64,000 bases of DNA from Beaufortia kweichowensis (GCA_019155185.1 CM032805.1:3111074-3175073), one strand, 5' to 3'. Positions 20,258 through 32,057 are shown, counted from the first letter of the stretch. A program made the numbers and translations. The notes: generated by a model from the letters alone, not told the origin.

Positions 20258-23200
20258 GAGTGCGTGCATTTAAAACACCAAGACGCTCACCGTCGATACA
20301 AACCATTGCATTGCTGACTGATGACGTTGCAGTTGGAATACATGAACCATACAATTATTCTGTAAACGAATAAACAAGAGAACTTAACGAAGTTAGGGAT
20401 GAGCATACACGCATAAAAGCCTGTCGTGGAATAATATTCATTATATTAATCATAAAAGCCTTGTATGGATTGCCTCCAACGTTTCAGTCTTAAAAGTCAG
20501 GAGCTCGCGAGTGCCTTCTACGCGTTGGACGCTGGAGACAGCATTTAAATTTCATTGTTCTCATACAATATCAGCAAATTAAAGCCGTTCTGTTGTCTGC
20601 AAGTGTTCCAGCTTTATGAAACATTTCATTTAATAAATGCAGAGTTCATAATATGGAAAAGTACACCTATTCCATATCTATTAATATGAAGTACATGCAT
20701 TTAAAACACAAAGACGCTCACCACTTCGATACAATCCATTACGCATTGCTGACTGATGACGTTGCAGGTGGAATACATGAACCATACAATTATTCTGTAA
20801 ACGAATAAACAAGAGAACGAACGAAGTTAGGGGATGAGCATACACGCATAAAAGCCTGTCGTGGAAAAATATTCATTATATTAATCATAAAAGCCTTGTA
20901 TGGATTGCCTCCAACGTTTCATTCTTAAAAGTCAGGAGCTCACGGAATACCTTCCAAGTGTTGACGCTGGAGACGGCATTTAAATTTCATTGTTCTCATA
21001 CAATATCAGCAAATTAAAGCCGTTCTTTGTCTGCAAGTGTTCCAACGCTTATATAAAGCATTGCATTTAACAAATGCAGTGTTCATAATATGGAAAAGTA
21101 CACCTATTCCATATCGAATAATATGGAGTAATGCAGCATTTAAAAACACCAAGACGCTCACCGCCGAGTGTTGGCTGGGACAGCACAAACCATTAGCATT
21201 GCTGACTGATGACGCTTGCAGGTGGAATACATGAACCATGCAATTATTCTGTAAAATTAATAAACAAGAGCAAACCACTAACGGTTAGGAATGAACACAC
21301 ACGCATAAAAAAGCCTGTCGTGGAATACGCATATTCATTATATTAATCATAAAAGCCTTGTATGGATTGCCTCCAACGCTTCATTTTTAAAAAGTCAGGG
21401 AGCTCACGGAGTGCCTTGCATTGTATTGACGCTTGCAAGTGTTCCAGCGAGACATTTTAATAAATGCATTTAAATTTCATTGTTCTCATACAATATCAGC
21501 AAATTAAAGCCGTTCTGTTACAATTTCGAATGCAAGTGTTCCTTCGCTAATATAAAGCATTGCATTTAATAAAATGCAGTGTTCATAATATGGAAAAGTA
21601 CACCTATTCCATATCTAATAATATGGAATTTAACAAATGCAGTGCATTGAAATTACAAAACACCAAGGCCACCAAGACGCTCACCGTCGATACAAACCAT
21701 TGCGCATTGTTGACTGATGACGTTGCAGGTGGAATACATGAACCGCATAAATTATTCTGTAAACTTATAAACAAGAGCACGAACGAAGTTAGGGATGAGC
21801 ATACACGCATAAAAGCCTCGTCGGAATAATATTCATTATATTAATCATAAAAGCCTTGTATGGATTGCCTCCAACGCTTCATTCTTAAAGTCAGGAGCTC
21901 ACGGAGTGCTTAAAAGCCTGTCTTGTTGACGCTGGAGACGTTTGCATTGAAATTTCATTGTTCTCATACAATTTCAGCAAATTAAAGCCGTTCTGTTGTC
22001 TGCAAGTGTTCCAGAGCTATATAAAGCATTGCATTTAATAAATGCAGTGTTCATAATATGGAAAAGTACTCCTATTCCATATCAACGAATAATATGGAGT
22101 ACATGCATTTAAAACACCAAGACGCTCACCGTCGATACAAACCATTGCGCATTGCTGACTGATGACGTTGCAGGTGGAATACATGAACCATACAATTATT
22201 CTGTAAACTTAATAAACAAGAGCACGAACGAAGTTAGGGATGAGCATACACGCATAAAAGCCTGTCGTGGAATAATATTCATTATATTAATCATAAAAGC
22301 CTTGTATGGATTGCCTCCAACGTTTCATTCTTAAAAGTCAGGAGCTCACGGAGTGCCTTCCACGTGTTGGACGCTTGAGACAGCATTTAAATTTCATTGT
22401 TCTCATACAATATCAGCAAACTAAAGCCGTTCTTTGTTTTCTGCAAGTGTTCCAGCTTTATGAAACATTGCATTTAACAAATGCAGAGTTCATCATATGG
22501 AAAAGTACACCTATTCCATATCTATTAATGTGAAGTACATGCATTTAAAAACAAAGACGCTCACCTTCGATACAATCCATTACGCATTGCTGACTGATGA
22601 CGTTGCAGGTGGAATACATGAACCATACAATTATTCTGTAAACGAATAAACAAAGAGAACTAACGAAGTTAGGGATGAACACACACGCATAAAAGCCTGT
22701 CGTGGAATAATATTCATTATATTAATCATAAAAGCCTTGTACGGATTGCCTCCAACGTTTCATTCTTAAAAGTCAGGAGCTCACGGAGTGCTCTTCCGCG
22801 TGTTGACGCTGGAGACGGCATTTAAATTTCATTGTTCTCATACAATATCAGCAAATTAAAGCCGTTCTGTTGTCTGCAAGTGTTCCAGAGCTATATAAAG
22901 CATTGCATTTAATAAATGCAGTGTTCATAATATGGAAAAGTACACCTATTCCATATCGAATAATATGGAGTACATGCATTTAAAACACCAAGACGCTCAC
23001 CGTCGATACAAACCATTGCGCATTGCTGACTGATGACGTTGCAGGTGGAATACATGAACCATACAATTATTCTGTAAACGAATTAACAAGAGAACGAACG
23101 AAGTTAGGGATGAGCATACACGCATAAAAGCCTGTCGTGGAATAATATTCATTATATTAATCATAAAAGCCTTGTATGGATTGCCTCCAACGTTTCAGTC

Positions 23201-23668
23201 TTAAAAGTCAGGGAGCTCACTGAGTGCCTTCCACGTGTTGACGCTGGAGACAGCATTTAAATTTCATTGTTCTAATACAATATCAGCAAATTAAAGCCGT
23301 TCTTTTGTCTGCAAGTGTTCCAGCGATTCATGAAACATTTCATTTAATAAATGCAGAGTTCATAATATGGAAAAGTACACCTATTCCATATCGAATAATA
23401 TGAAGTACATGCATTTAAAACACCAAGACGCTCACCGTCGATACAATCCATTACGCATTGCTGACTGATGACGTTGCAGGTGGAATACATGAACCATACA
23501 ATTATTCTGTAAACGAATAAACAAGAAAACGAACGAAGTTAGGGATGAACACACACGCATAAAAGCCTGTCGTGGAAAAATATTCATTAATCATAAAAGC
23601 CTTGTATGGATTGCCTCCAACGTTTCATTCTTAAAAGTCAGGGAGCTCACTGAGTGCCTTCCACGTGT
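20258..23668 (+). repeat. ~436-bp satellite array, plus orientation (second block)
   Basis: The landmark recurs at about 20663, 21100, 21598, 22067, 22503, 22947 and 23370. Most units match the first block, but 21140-21960 contains extra patches that lengthen the period. The last unit is the paralogue of 3480-3524 plus 12320-12578 without the gypsy insertion. Confidence 0.93.
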
Positions 23669-23827
23669 CCGGGGCACGTTCTTCATCTTTGCACATATAT
23701 TCTTTTGAACCCTGTCATGAGTTTGCTTCCCGTCGTCCAGCAGGGGGAGCCCAGGGGCTTAATTGAGTTAATATTTAACAGAGCAGGGCCATTGATAAAA
23801 CAACAGTTTTACGCCTTCAACTAATAG
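23669..23827 (+). repeat. 5S spacer fragment at the satellite edge (second copy)
   Basis: It repeats 12579-12741 at the same kind of junction, so the satellite/5S boundary was duplicated as a block. Confidence 0.88.
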
Positions 23828-24051
23828 GAGAGTGGGAGTGAAGTAGAACTGTAAAGCTCTTGTGCACATTATCAATATAGGTTATTTTATTTTTTAAATT
23901 GTTTATTGTATCTCTGCGTTGTTGCACATCATCTGAATATTGTTAATTTTTTTGTATCTCTTGTGGTTTTGTAGTATGTAGTTTGTATTTTTGCATTTTA
24001 CACACTGTCTGTATATTGTAACATGTTTTATTTTTAAAAAAAAAAAAAAAA
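23828..24051 (+). mobile_element. 3' fragment of a poly(A)-tailed retroelement (copy 2)
   Basis: It is nearly identical to 12742-12957, with a longer tail of about 17 A residues at 24036-24052, then 'gcacgcccgatgtcg' of 5S. Both copies share the same 5' breakpoint and 5S fusion point. Confidence 0.72.
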
Positions 24052-24155
24052 AGCACGCCCGATGTCGTCCTGATCTCGGAGCTAAACAAGGTCGGGCCTG
24101 GTTAGTACTTGGATGGGAGACACTACCAAGAGGATACCAGGTGCAGTGAGATTTT
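24052..24155 (+). pseudogene. 5S rRNA gene truncated by the poly(A) fragment (copy 2)
   Basis: It starts within the gene at 'gcacgcccgatg' and retains the A-box variant 'gctaaacaaggtcgg' and the start of the C-box. 'gagacactaccaagaggataccagg' shows a scrambled C-box end. Confidence 0.85.
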
Positions 24156-24655
24156 GCCTGTTCTTCATGCTTCAGCGAATGCACTGCGTCCCGAACACGT
24201 TCTTCATCTTCGCACATATATTCTTTTTGAACCCTGTCATGAGTTTGCTTCCCGATCGTCCAGCAGGGGGCCCAGCTTAATTGTGTTTATTATTTAACAG
24301 AGCAGGGCCATTGATAAAACAACAGTTTTACGCCTTCAACTGATGAAAAGTAAACTTAGCGATAGGCGGCTGGTTGATCTTTTAAGCATTTCTTCGCAGT
24401 TCATGTGGGAGCAGAAGAAGAACAGACACTGACTGAAAGGTCGTCATCGAATAATAGCCATGCATGTTCGTCTTGTTGGAACGAGAACAAGCAGAATTTA
24501 AGCCCCTACGGCACAAGCCTTTCAAATATTACCCGTGGGCTCGCTAAAATAAAAGTGACACATGAAAAACATGGCCAAGATAATTATCAATGCAGTCGGC
24601 CAGCGCTGAGTGTGCGTCCTTTAAAGGGACCGACGCTCGCGCAGCTTCCATCGCT
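24156..24655 (+). repeat. 5S spacer, plus orientation, ending in an inversion junction
   Basis: It is a complete spacer including the promoter-proximal 'gtcctttaaagggaccgacg'. Where the gene should start (about 24655) it turns into the reverse complement of the sequence 3' of a 5S gene. The upstream element is left without its gene. Confidence 0.85.
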
Positions 24656-24709
24656 ATGAAGAACGTGCCCAGGGAATTAGTGCATTCGCTGAAGCATGAA
24701 GAACAGGCA

Positions 24710-24829
24710 AAAGCTTACTGCACCTGGTATTCCCAGGCGGTCCCCCATCCAAGTACTAACCAGGCCCGACCCTGCTTAGTTTCCAAGATCAGGACGAGAT
24801 CGACACGCTCAGGGTGGTATGGCCGTCAG
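24710..24829 (-). rRNA. 5S rRNA gene, minus strand, near-consensus
   Basis: First gene of the inverted array. It has an A-box variant ('aaactaagcagggtcgg'), a C-box with one extra G, and a TTTT terminator. 'gagcgtgtcgatctcgtcctgatcttgg' differs from the best copies. Confidence 0.82.
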
Positions 24830-25337
24830 CGAAGGAAGCTGCGAACGTCGGTCCCTTTAAAGGACGATACGCTTCCAGCACTGGCCGACTGCATTGATGC
24901 GCATCTTGGCCATGTTTTTCATGTGTTTCTTTATTTGAAGCGCATCCCGCGGGTAATATTTGAAAGGCTTGTGCTGTGCGGGGGCTTAAATTCTGCTTGT
25001 TCGTTCCTTCAAGACGAACATGCATGGCTATTCAATGACGACCTTCAGTCAGTGTTTGTTCTTTTTCTGCTCACCTGAACACGGAAGAAATGCTGAAAAA
25101 GATCAACCAGCGTCTATCGCTTAAGTTTACCTTTAATCAGTTGAAGGCGTAAAACTGTTGTTTTATCAATGGCCCTGCTCTGTTAATAATAAACACAATT
25201 AAGCCCTCCTGGGCGCCTGCTGCTGACACGGAAAGTTGAGGGAAGCAAACTCATGACAGGGTTCAAAAGAATATATGTGCGAAGATGAAGAATGTGCCGG
25301 ATGCAGTGCATTCATGCTGAAGCATGAAGAAAAGGCA

Positions 25338-25455
25338 AAGCTTACTGCACCTGGTATTCCCAGGCGGTCTCCCATCCAAGTACTAATCAGGTCCGACCCC
25401 GCTTAGCTTCCGAGATCAGACGAGATCGGCACGCCAGGGTGGTATGGCCCTAAGC
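25338..25455 (-). rRNA. 5S rRNA gene, minus strand, diverged
   Basis: It has 'gcttagggccataccaccctgg', 'agcggggtcggacc' in the A-box and 'gattagtacttgg' in the C-box. Only three T at the terminator. Confidence 0.8.
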
Positions 25456-25959
25456 TAAAGGAACTGCGAACGTTGGTCCCTTTAAAGGACGACGCTTCAG
25501 CACTGGCCGACTGCATTGGATATCGCATCTTGGCCATGTTTTTCATGTGTCACTTTTATTTTAGCGAGCCCATCGGGTAATATTTGAAGGCTTGTGCCGT
25601 AGGGCTTAAATTCAGCTTGTTCTCGTTCCAACAAGACGAACATGCATGGCTATTCGATGACGACCTTCAGTCAGTGTCTGTTCTTCTTCTGCTCACATGA
25701 ACGCGTTGAAGAAATGCTTAAAAGATCAACCAGCGCCTATCGCTTAAGTTTACTTTTCATCAGTTGAAGGCGTAAAACTGTTGTTTTATCAATGGCCCTG
25801 CTCTGTTAATAATAAACACAATTCATCCCTGGGCTCCCCCTGCTGGACGACGGAAAATGACAGGAAGCAAACTTATGACAGGTTCAAAAGAATATATGCG
25901 CGAAGATGAAGAACGTGCCGGGACGCAGTGCATTCGGCTGAAGCATGAAGAACAGGAAA

Positions 25960-26029
25960 AAAAGCTTACTGCACCTGGTATTCCCAGGCGGTCTCCCATC
26001 CAAGTACTAATCAGGCCCGACCCTGCTTG
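25960..26029 (-). pseudogene. 5S rRNA gene fragment fused to spacer
   Basis: The 3' ~70 nt of the gene run to 'ccctgctt' and then jump into spacer 'gttctcgttccaacaag'. Both parents contain 'ctgctt' at the breakpoint, so an internal deletion through 6-bp microhomology removed the 5' half of the gene and part of the spacer. Confidence 0.85.
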
Positions 26030-26373
26030 TTCTCGTTCCAACAAGACGAACATGCATGGCTATTCGGATGACGACCTTCAGTCAGTGTCTGTTCTTCTTC
26101 TGCTCACATGAACACGCGGAAGAAATGCTTAGAAGATCAACCAGCGCCTATCGCTTAAGTTTACTTTTTTTATCAGTTGAAGGCGTAAAACTGTTGTTTT
26201 ATCAATGGCCCTGCTCTGTTAATAATAAACACAATTCATCCCCTGGGCTCCCCTGCTGGACGACGGGAAAATGACAGGAAGCAAACTCAATGACAGGGTT
26301 CAAAAGAATATATGTGCGAAGATAAAGAACGCGTCTGGATGCAGTGCATTAAGCTGAAGCTTGAAAAATAGGC

Positions 26374-26493
26374 AAAGCTTACTGCACCTGGAATTCCCAG
26401 GCGGTCTCCCCACCCAAGTACTAATCAGGCCCGACCCTGCTTAGCTTCGAGATCAGACGAGATCGGGCACGCTCAGGGTGGTATGGCCGTAAG
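26374..26493 (-). rRNA. 5S rRNA gene, minus strand, near-consensus
   Basis: The whole gene is present. 'cttacggccataccaccctgagcgtgcccgatctcgtctgatctcgaagc' has one lost G. C-box variant 'ttgggtggggagacc'. Spacer with TTTAAAGG follows upstream (about 26523). Confidence 0.82.
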
Positions 26494-27007
26494 TTTAAGG
26501 AAGCTGCTAACGCCGGTCCCCTTTAAAGGACGACGCTCAGCACTGGCGGACTGCATTGATGCATTATCTTGGCCACGTTTTTCATGTGTTTCTTTATTTG
26601 AAGCTGATCCCGCTGGGTAATATTTGAAAGGCTTGTGCTGTGTGGGGCTTAAATTCTGCTTGTTCTCGTTCCTTCAAGACCGAACATGCATGGCTATTCA
26701 ATGACGACCTTCAGTCAGTGTTTGTTCTTTTCTGCTCACCTGAACACGTGAAGAAATGCTGAAAAAAGATCAACCAGTGTCTATCGCTTAAGTTTACCTT
26801 TTAATCAGTTGAAGGCGTAAAACTGTTGTTTTATCAATGGCCCTGCTCTGTCAATAATAAACACAATTAAGCCCCTGGGCGCCCCTGATGGACGACGGAA
26901 AATGACGGGAAGCAAAGCTTTATGACATGGTTCAAAAGAATATATGTGCGGAAGAAGAAGAACGTGCCCAGGACGCAGTGCATTCGCTGAAGCATGAAGA
27001 ACAGGCA

Positions 27008-27134
27008 AAGCTTAATACTGCACCTGGTATTCCCGAAGTACGGTCACCCATCGTAGTACTAACCAGGCCTAACCCTGCTCAGCTTCGAGATCAGACGAGA
27101 TCGGGCGTAGCTTCAGGGTGGTATGGCTGTAAGC
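27008..27134 (-). pseudogene. 5S rRNA gene, minus strand, heavily changed
   Basis: It is recognisable over its length, but the C-box/3' half contains 'actacgatgggtgaccgtacttcgggaatacc', and insertions lie near both ends. It is unlikely to be a good pol III template. Confidence 0.75.
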
Positions 27135-28080
27135 GAAAGAGCTTAACGCCGGTCCCTTTAAAGGACGACGCCATCGCCAGTCGACTGCATTGATAATGCA
27201 TTATCTTGGCCACGTTTTTTCATGTGTTTCTTTTATTTGAAGCGAGCCCGGGTAATATTTGAAAGGCTTGTGCTGTGTGGGGCTTAAATTCTGCTTGTTC
27301 TCGCTCCTTCAAGACCGAACATGCATGGCTATTCAATGAGCGACCTTTCAGTCAGTGTCTGTTCTTATTTCTGCTCACCTGAACACGTGAAGAAATGCTG
27401 AAAAAGGTCAACCAGCGCCTATCGCTTAAGTTTACGGTTTTATTAGTTGAAGGCGAAACTGTTGTTTTATCAATGGCCCTGCTCTGTTAATAATAAACAC
27501 AATTAAGCCCCTGGGCCCCCCTGCTGGACGACGGGAAAATGAGGGGAAGCAAACTCATGACATTGTTCAAAAGAATATATGTGCGAAGATGAAGAATGTG
27601 CCCGGGATGCAGTGCATTCGCTGAAGCATTCAATTCAATTCAATTCAGTTCTATTTGTATAGCTGCCACAAAGGACATTGTATCAAAGCAGCCTTACATG
27701 TAATAACAGATAGCAGTCAGTGGTCAGGATTCAAAAACTCTTTAAGAGAAAAAACCCTGACATGACGTGTTATAGTTGCAATCCGTAGCATGTGCAGTCC
27801 GTAATAAAGGACACAATTTGCCATTGATCGCATCTATAACTCGCTATGCAGTTTACAGGATACAGAGACATACATTATAGGATACAGAAATTACTTTAGA
27901 GATTGAGTAAAATGTTATTTGTGAACTGTAATGTAGTCGATTTGATTGTAATTTAACAGGTGTAGGAGGTTGTCCTGGGTGGTCGACATTAGTAGCACCA
28001 GGATGGACATCAGGTGGGGCAGTGTTGTTGCCAGCTGGAACTCATTCCTCGGGGATACCTCGGAGAAAGGGAGAGGGGTG

Positions 28081-28083
<3 letters not shown>

Positions 28084-28122
<39 letters not shown>
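28084..28122 (+). repeat. (GA)n microsatellite in the LINE 3' region
   Basis: An almost uninterrupted GA run between the LINE 3' UTR and its last coding part. Confidence 0.95.
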
Positions 28123-28126
<4 letters not shown>

Positions 28127-28746
28127 AGCATTAGCGTGAAGCGTGGCAGCCATTCCTATGTAGATGTAAGCAGTTATATGTGATAACACATGCAGTATGC
28201 AGTATGTGTGTGTGCCCGGTTCCAGTTGAGTTAACTATTGGCGGCCTTAGAGAGTTGGATCTGAGATTTTGTGAATGCGAGGCAAAAGAGATAAGTCTTT
28301 AATTTACTTTTAAACAGTTCAGTGTGGTCTGAGTCCCGGACTTTACTGGGAAGGTCATTCCATAGTTTTGGTGCTAAGTAGGAGAAGGATCTTCCACCTT
28401 TAGATTTTTGATATTCTTGAACTATTAACAGCCCGCCATTTGTGAACGCAATGTCCGTGATGGATTGTATGCTGATAGTAGTTCATGGAGGTATAACGGT
28501 GCTAAGCCATTTAGAGGCTTTGAATGTAATTAACAGAATTTTGAAATGTATAAAGCGTGCTTTACAGGTAGCCAGTGAAGTGTTGCTAGGAGTGGACTTA
28601 TGTGCTCATATTTTTTGATCTAGTGAGAACTCTAGCAGCTGCATTTTGAACCAGCTGAAGCTTATTTATTTGCTTTTGCATGACACCCCCAGTAATGAAT
28701 TACAGTAGTCAAATTCTGGAGGTCATAAACGCGTGGATTAGCTTCT

Positions 28747-29013
28747 CTATATCTGAGACAGACAGCATATGTCGCATCTTTGAAATATTTCTAAGGTGAA
28801 AAATGCAGTTTGGCATACATTGGAAATGTGACCATCGAAAAGACAGGTTTTATCTAGAATCACACCTAGGTTCTTGACTGCGGAAGAAGGGACAATGGTG
28901 CAGCCTTCTATAGAGATGTTGTGGACTATCGTATTAAATTGTTTGGAGCTATTGGGTTCAATAATCAGAACCTCTGTCTTGTTGGAGTTAAGTAGAAGGA
29001 AGTTGTTTGCCAT
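28747..29013 (-). pseudogene. RT C-terminal segment of the LINE
   Basis: The 88-aa open stretch has the conserved 'MANNFLLLNSNKTEVLII' start and 'VKNLGVILD' block that follow the YADD motif in L2/CR1/jockey-type RTs. It would be part of one large ORF2; the flanking parts are in other frames. Confidence 0.82.
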
Positions 29014-29089
29014 CCATGTTCTAATATCATTGATACAGTCCCATTAGCTTTGAAAAACAGTGGGTTTTGTCAGGTTCTGAGGAAATATA

Positions 29090-29400
29090 AAGCTGGGTAT
29101 CGTCGAAGCGTAACAGTGGAAGTTGATGTCATGTTTCTTTAATAAGATCTCCGAGGGAAGCATATATAGTCTGCGAAGACAATGGGACCAAGAACTGATC
29201 CCTGTGGTAATAAGCGTGTTTTACCTGAGAGTAATAAGATTTTTCCTCGTTAGCATAGACAAAGTGGTAGCGATCAGTTAAATAAGATTTGAACCAGGCT
29301 AAGGCTTGACCATTTATGCCAACAAGGTTTTTCCAGTCTATCGAAAGTAAGATTGTATGATCTATTGTATCAAAAGCTGCACTGAGGTCGAAAGTAAAAT
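29090..29400 (-). pseudogene. RT palm region of the LINE
   Basis: 'FDLSAAFDTIDHTIL' (first catalytic Asp) and 'LPQGSVLGPIVFADY' are readable. At 29090-29115, where the Y-A-D-D catalytic pair belongs, the DNA has two extra bases before the double Asp codons, so the motif is out of frame in this copy. Confidence 0.8.
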
Positions 29401-30860
29401 AAGAATAGATGTTTCACCGCGATCTGATGCTAGAAGGAGGTCATTTGTCACCTGAGCATGGCTGTTTCTGTGCTGTGATGGGGCCTGAATCCTGATTGAA
29501 ATTTTTCATAGATGCTATTTTTGCTAGGAATGTCTGTAATTGTTTGGACAATAGCCTTTTCAATATTTTGATAAGAAGGGGAGATTAGAGATTGGTCTAT
29601 AGTTGGTTAGGTCTCCTGGTCGAGATTAGGTTTTAATGAGAGGCCTAATAACTGCCATTTTAAAGGCTGCTGGAACATAGCCTAATTCTAAGGATGAATT
29701 AATAATATTGAGCACTGGTTCGAAACTGCAGGAAAAACTTCTTTTGGGAGTTTTGTGGGAATGGGATCTAATATACAGGATGATGATTTTGATGAGTTTT
29801 TTATTTTTATGAGTTCATCCATTTTAATAGCATTGAATGATTCTAGTTGTACTATTGGCATGATGTGGGACCGGGATACTATGAGATATAGAGGTGGCTG
29901 GCTTGTATAGATGCAATATTGTCCCTAATCTGCTCGATTTTATTATCAAAATATTTCATAAAGGTGTTACTATCGTGCTGTAGTTTAGCATCTTTTCTGT
30001 AAATGATTTGTTTTAGTCAGTTTTCGATAATTGTATTAAAAAGAAATCGAACAAGGGTTATTTTGATTTTCTGTGATCAACTTGCTGAAGTAGGACGATT
30101 TGGTGGTTTTAGAGCCTTTTGTACTTGTTGGTACTCTCCCTTCCATGCATCAGCGCATACTTCTAGGTTCAGTAGTCCTCCATCTACGCTCCATTTTTCT
30201 AGTTGCTTTTTTTAGGGCTATGTGTGGTTATTATACCACGGTGCTGGCGTTCTTTCTTTATTCTTTTTAATCTAATAGGTGCGACAACTTCTAAAGTACC
30301 TGAAAAGGCTTTATTTAATGTTTTCTGTTACAGTGTCAAGATCTTCATTTTGTTGATTACATTAAGGGTTTGATATAGATTTGGAAGATTGTTAATAAAA
30401 CTATCTTTAGTGGTAGAGATGATTGATCTGCTTGATCTGAACCGAGGTGTAGAGACGAAGCTGGTTTATCTAAAAAGTACAGTATAGGTTATGAGGCAGT
30501 GATCTGAAATAGCATCAGCTCTGAGGTAATATTTCTATGTTGTTTATGTTTAGTCCAAAAGATAGAATTCAAGTCTAGAGTGTGCTTACATTTATGTGTG
30601 GGACCTGACACCTTTGGCTAACAACCAAGTTTAATCCAGGATATCCATAAAAGCTATACGTAGCGCATCTTTTGGATTATCAATGTGTATGTTAAAGTCA
30701 CCAACGATTAGAGCTTTATCTACGGTGACTACTAATTCTGACAGAAAATCAGCAAATTAAGTTGAGGAAGTCTATATGGTGACCGGTGGTCTGTAAATGG
30801 TAGCCATTGTGAAGGACAAATGTTTGTTATGACCGTTTGGGAGTGACATATTTAGCACCA

Positions 30861-31055
30861 TTATTTCAAAGGAGTTAAATTTTCTAGATTTGAGATTAAC
30901 ACAGAATAGGTTGCTATAGATTGTGGGCAATACCGCATACCTCTACCTTTCTGACGAGGCTCGTGCTTATAGTAAAAGTCTTGTGGAGTAGATTCATTCA
31001 GACTGGTAAAATCATCTGTTTTAACCCAAGTTTCAGTCAGGCACAGCGCATCCAA
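30861..31055 (-). pseudogene. Endonuclease fragment of the LINE
   Basis: The 64-aa frame begins 'MDALCLTETWVKTDDF' and contains 'HEPRQKGRGMR'. The L-C-L-T-E-T-W block and the following Gly-rich turn are typical of the apurinic-type endonuclease of L2/CR1/Rex elements (the Glu of TETW is catalytic). The rest of the domain is shifted or absent. Confidence 0.75.
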
Positions 31056-31400
31056 GTTGTGGTCTGTAATAATTTCGTTGATAATGTGTTCTTTGTTAGA
31101 AAGTGACCTGATGTTAAAGCAGGCCGAATTTTAGCCATTTAGTTGCATCTATTTGTAGATTGTTTTCTAGTTTAATATTAATTAGGTTTGTGTATTTTTG
31201 GCTTAGAGTATGCTATATGTTTGTTTGTCCGGGAAACAGACACAGTCTCTATGTGGGTTGTAAAAACTCTATATGCTGTGATTTATGTGGCCTAGGTGAC
31301 ATGTCGAGGCAGCTTGCAGACGGATGGTTAAGCCGATTGGTCTGCTTCCTGACCTGGGCCCACGGATAGTCAGATTTTACTCTTAAGACTATTGTTCAAA

Positions 31401-31500
31401 NNNNNNNNNNNNNNNNNNNNNNNNNNNNNNNNNNNNNNNNNNNNNNNNNNNNNNNNNNNNNNNNNNNNNNNNNNNNNNNNNNNNNNNNNNNNNNNNNNNN
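31401..31500. other. Assembly gap (100 N)
   Basis: Exactly 100 N, the conventional length for a gap of unknown size. LINE sequence lies to the left and 5S spacer to the right, so the true distance is unknown. Confidence 0.99.
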
Positions 31501-31937
31501 TGGCCACGTTTTTCATGTGTTTCTTTTATTTGTAGCGAGCCCGCGGGTAATATTTGAAAGGCTTGTGCCGTGTGGGGCTTAAATTCTGCTTGTTCTCGTT
31601 CCTTCAAGACGAACATGCATGGCTATTCGATGACGACCTTTCAGTCAGTGTCTGTTCTTATTTCTGCTCACCTGAACACGTGAAAAAATGCTGAAAAGGT
31701 CAACCAGCGTCTATCGCTTAAGTTTACTTTTTTATCAGTTGAAGGCGTAAAACTGTTGTTTTATCAATGGCCCTGCTCTGTTAATAATAAACACAATTCA
31801 GGCCCTGGGCTCCCCCTGCTGGACGACGGGAAAATGACGGGAAGCAAACTCATGACAGGGTTCAAAAGAATATATGTGCCAAGATGAAGAACGTGCCCGG
31901 GACGCAGTGCATTCGCTGAAGCATGAAGAACAGGCAA

Positions 31938-32057
31938 AAGCTTACTGCACCTGGTATTCCCAGGCGGTCTCCCATCCAAGTACTAACCAGGCCCGACCCT
32001 GCTTAGCTTCCGAGATCAGACGAGATCGGGCGCGCTCAGGGTGGTATGGCCGTAAGC
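31938..32057 (-). rRNA. 5S rRNA gene, minus strand, intact
   Basis: 120 nt with no departures in the A-box ('aagctaagcagggtcgg'), intermediate element or C-box ('ttagtacttggatgggagacc'), and a T4 terminator. Upstream (minus sense) TTTAAA lies at about -32 to -27, the TATA-like position seen in fish 5S units. One of the two best candidates for a working gene. Like all copies here it reads GGTGCAG near the 3' end, where common vertebrate 5S reads GGTGCTG. Confidence 0.93.

Larger units (their letters stand above)
27627..31400 (-). mobile_element. L2/CR1-like non-LTR retrotransposon, minus strand, decayed and cut by a gap
   Basis: It is read on the minus strand. A fragment of an AP-type endonuclease ('LCLTETWV', about 30990-31055) is followed by RT blocks 'DLSAAFDTIDH' (about 29350-29385) and 'LPQGSVLGP' (about 29180-29215), the catalytic region (about 29090-29115), and the RT C-terminus 'NSNKTEVLII…VKNLGVILD' (28747-29013) with 'HAFMTSRLDYCN'-type text near 28690-28740. 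The 3' end has tandem TTGAA/ATTGAA repeats at 27627-27650, as fish L2-group elements do. Frameshifts break every domain, and the 5' end runs into the N gap. It is inserted in a 5S spacer. Confidence 0.85.

Noticed and set aside
27627..31400. CRISPR-like or regulatory array
   Set aside because: The TTGAA repeats are the normal 3' tail of this LINE type, and no spaced direct repeats are present anywhere in the window.
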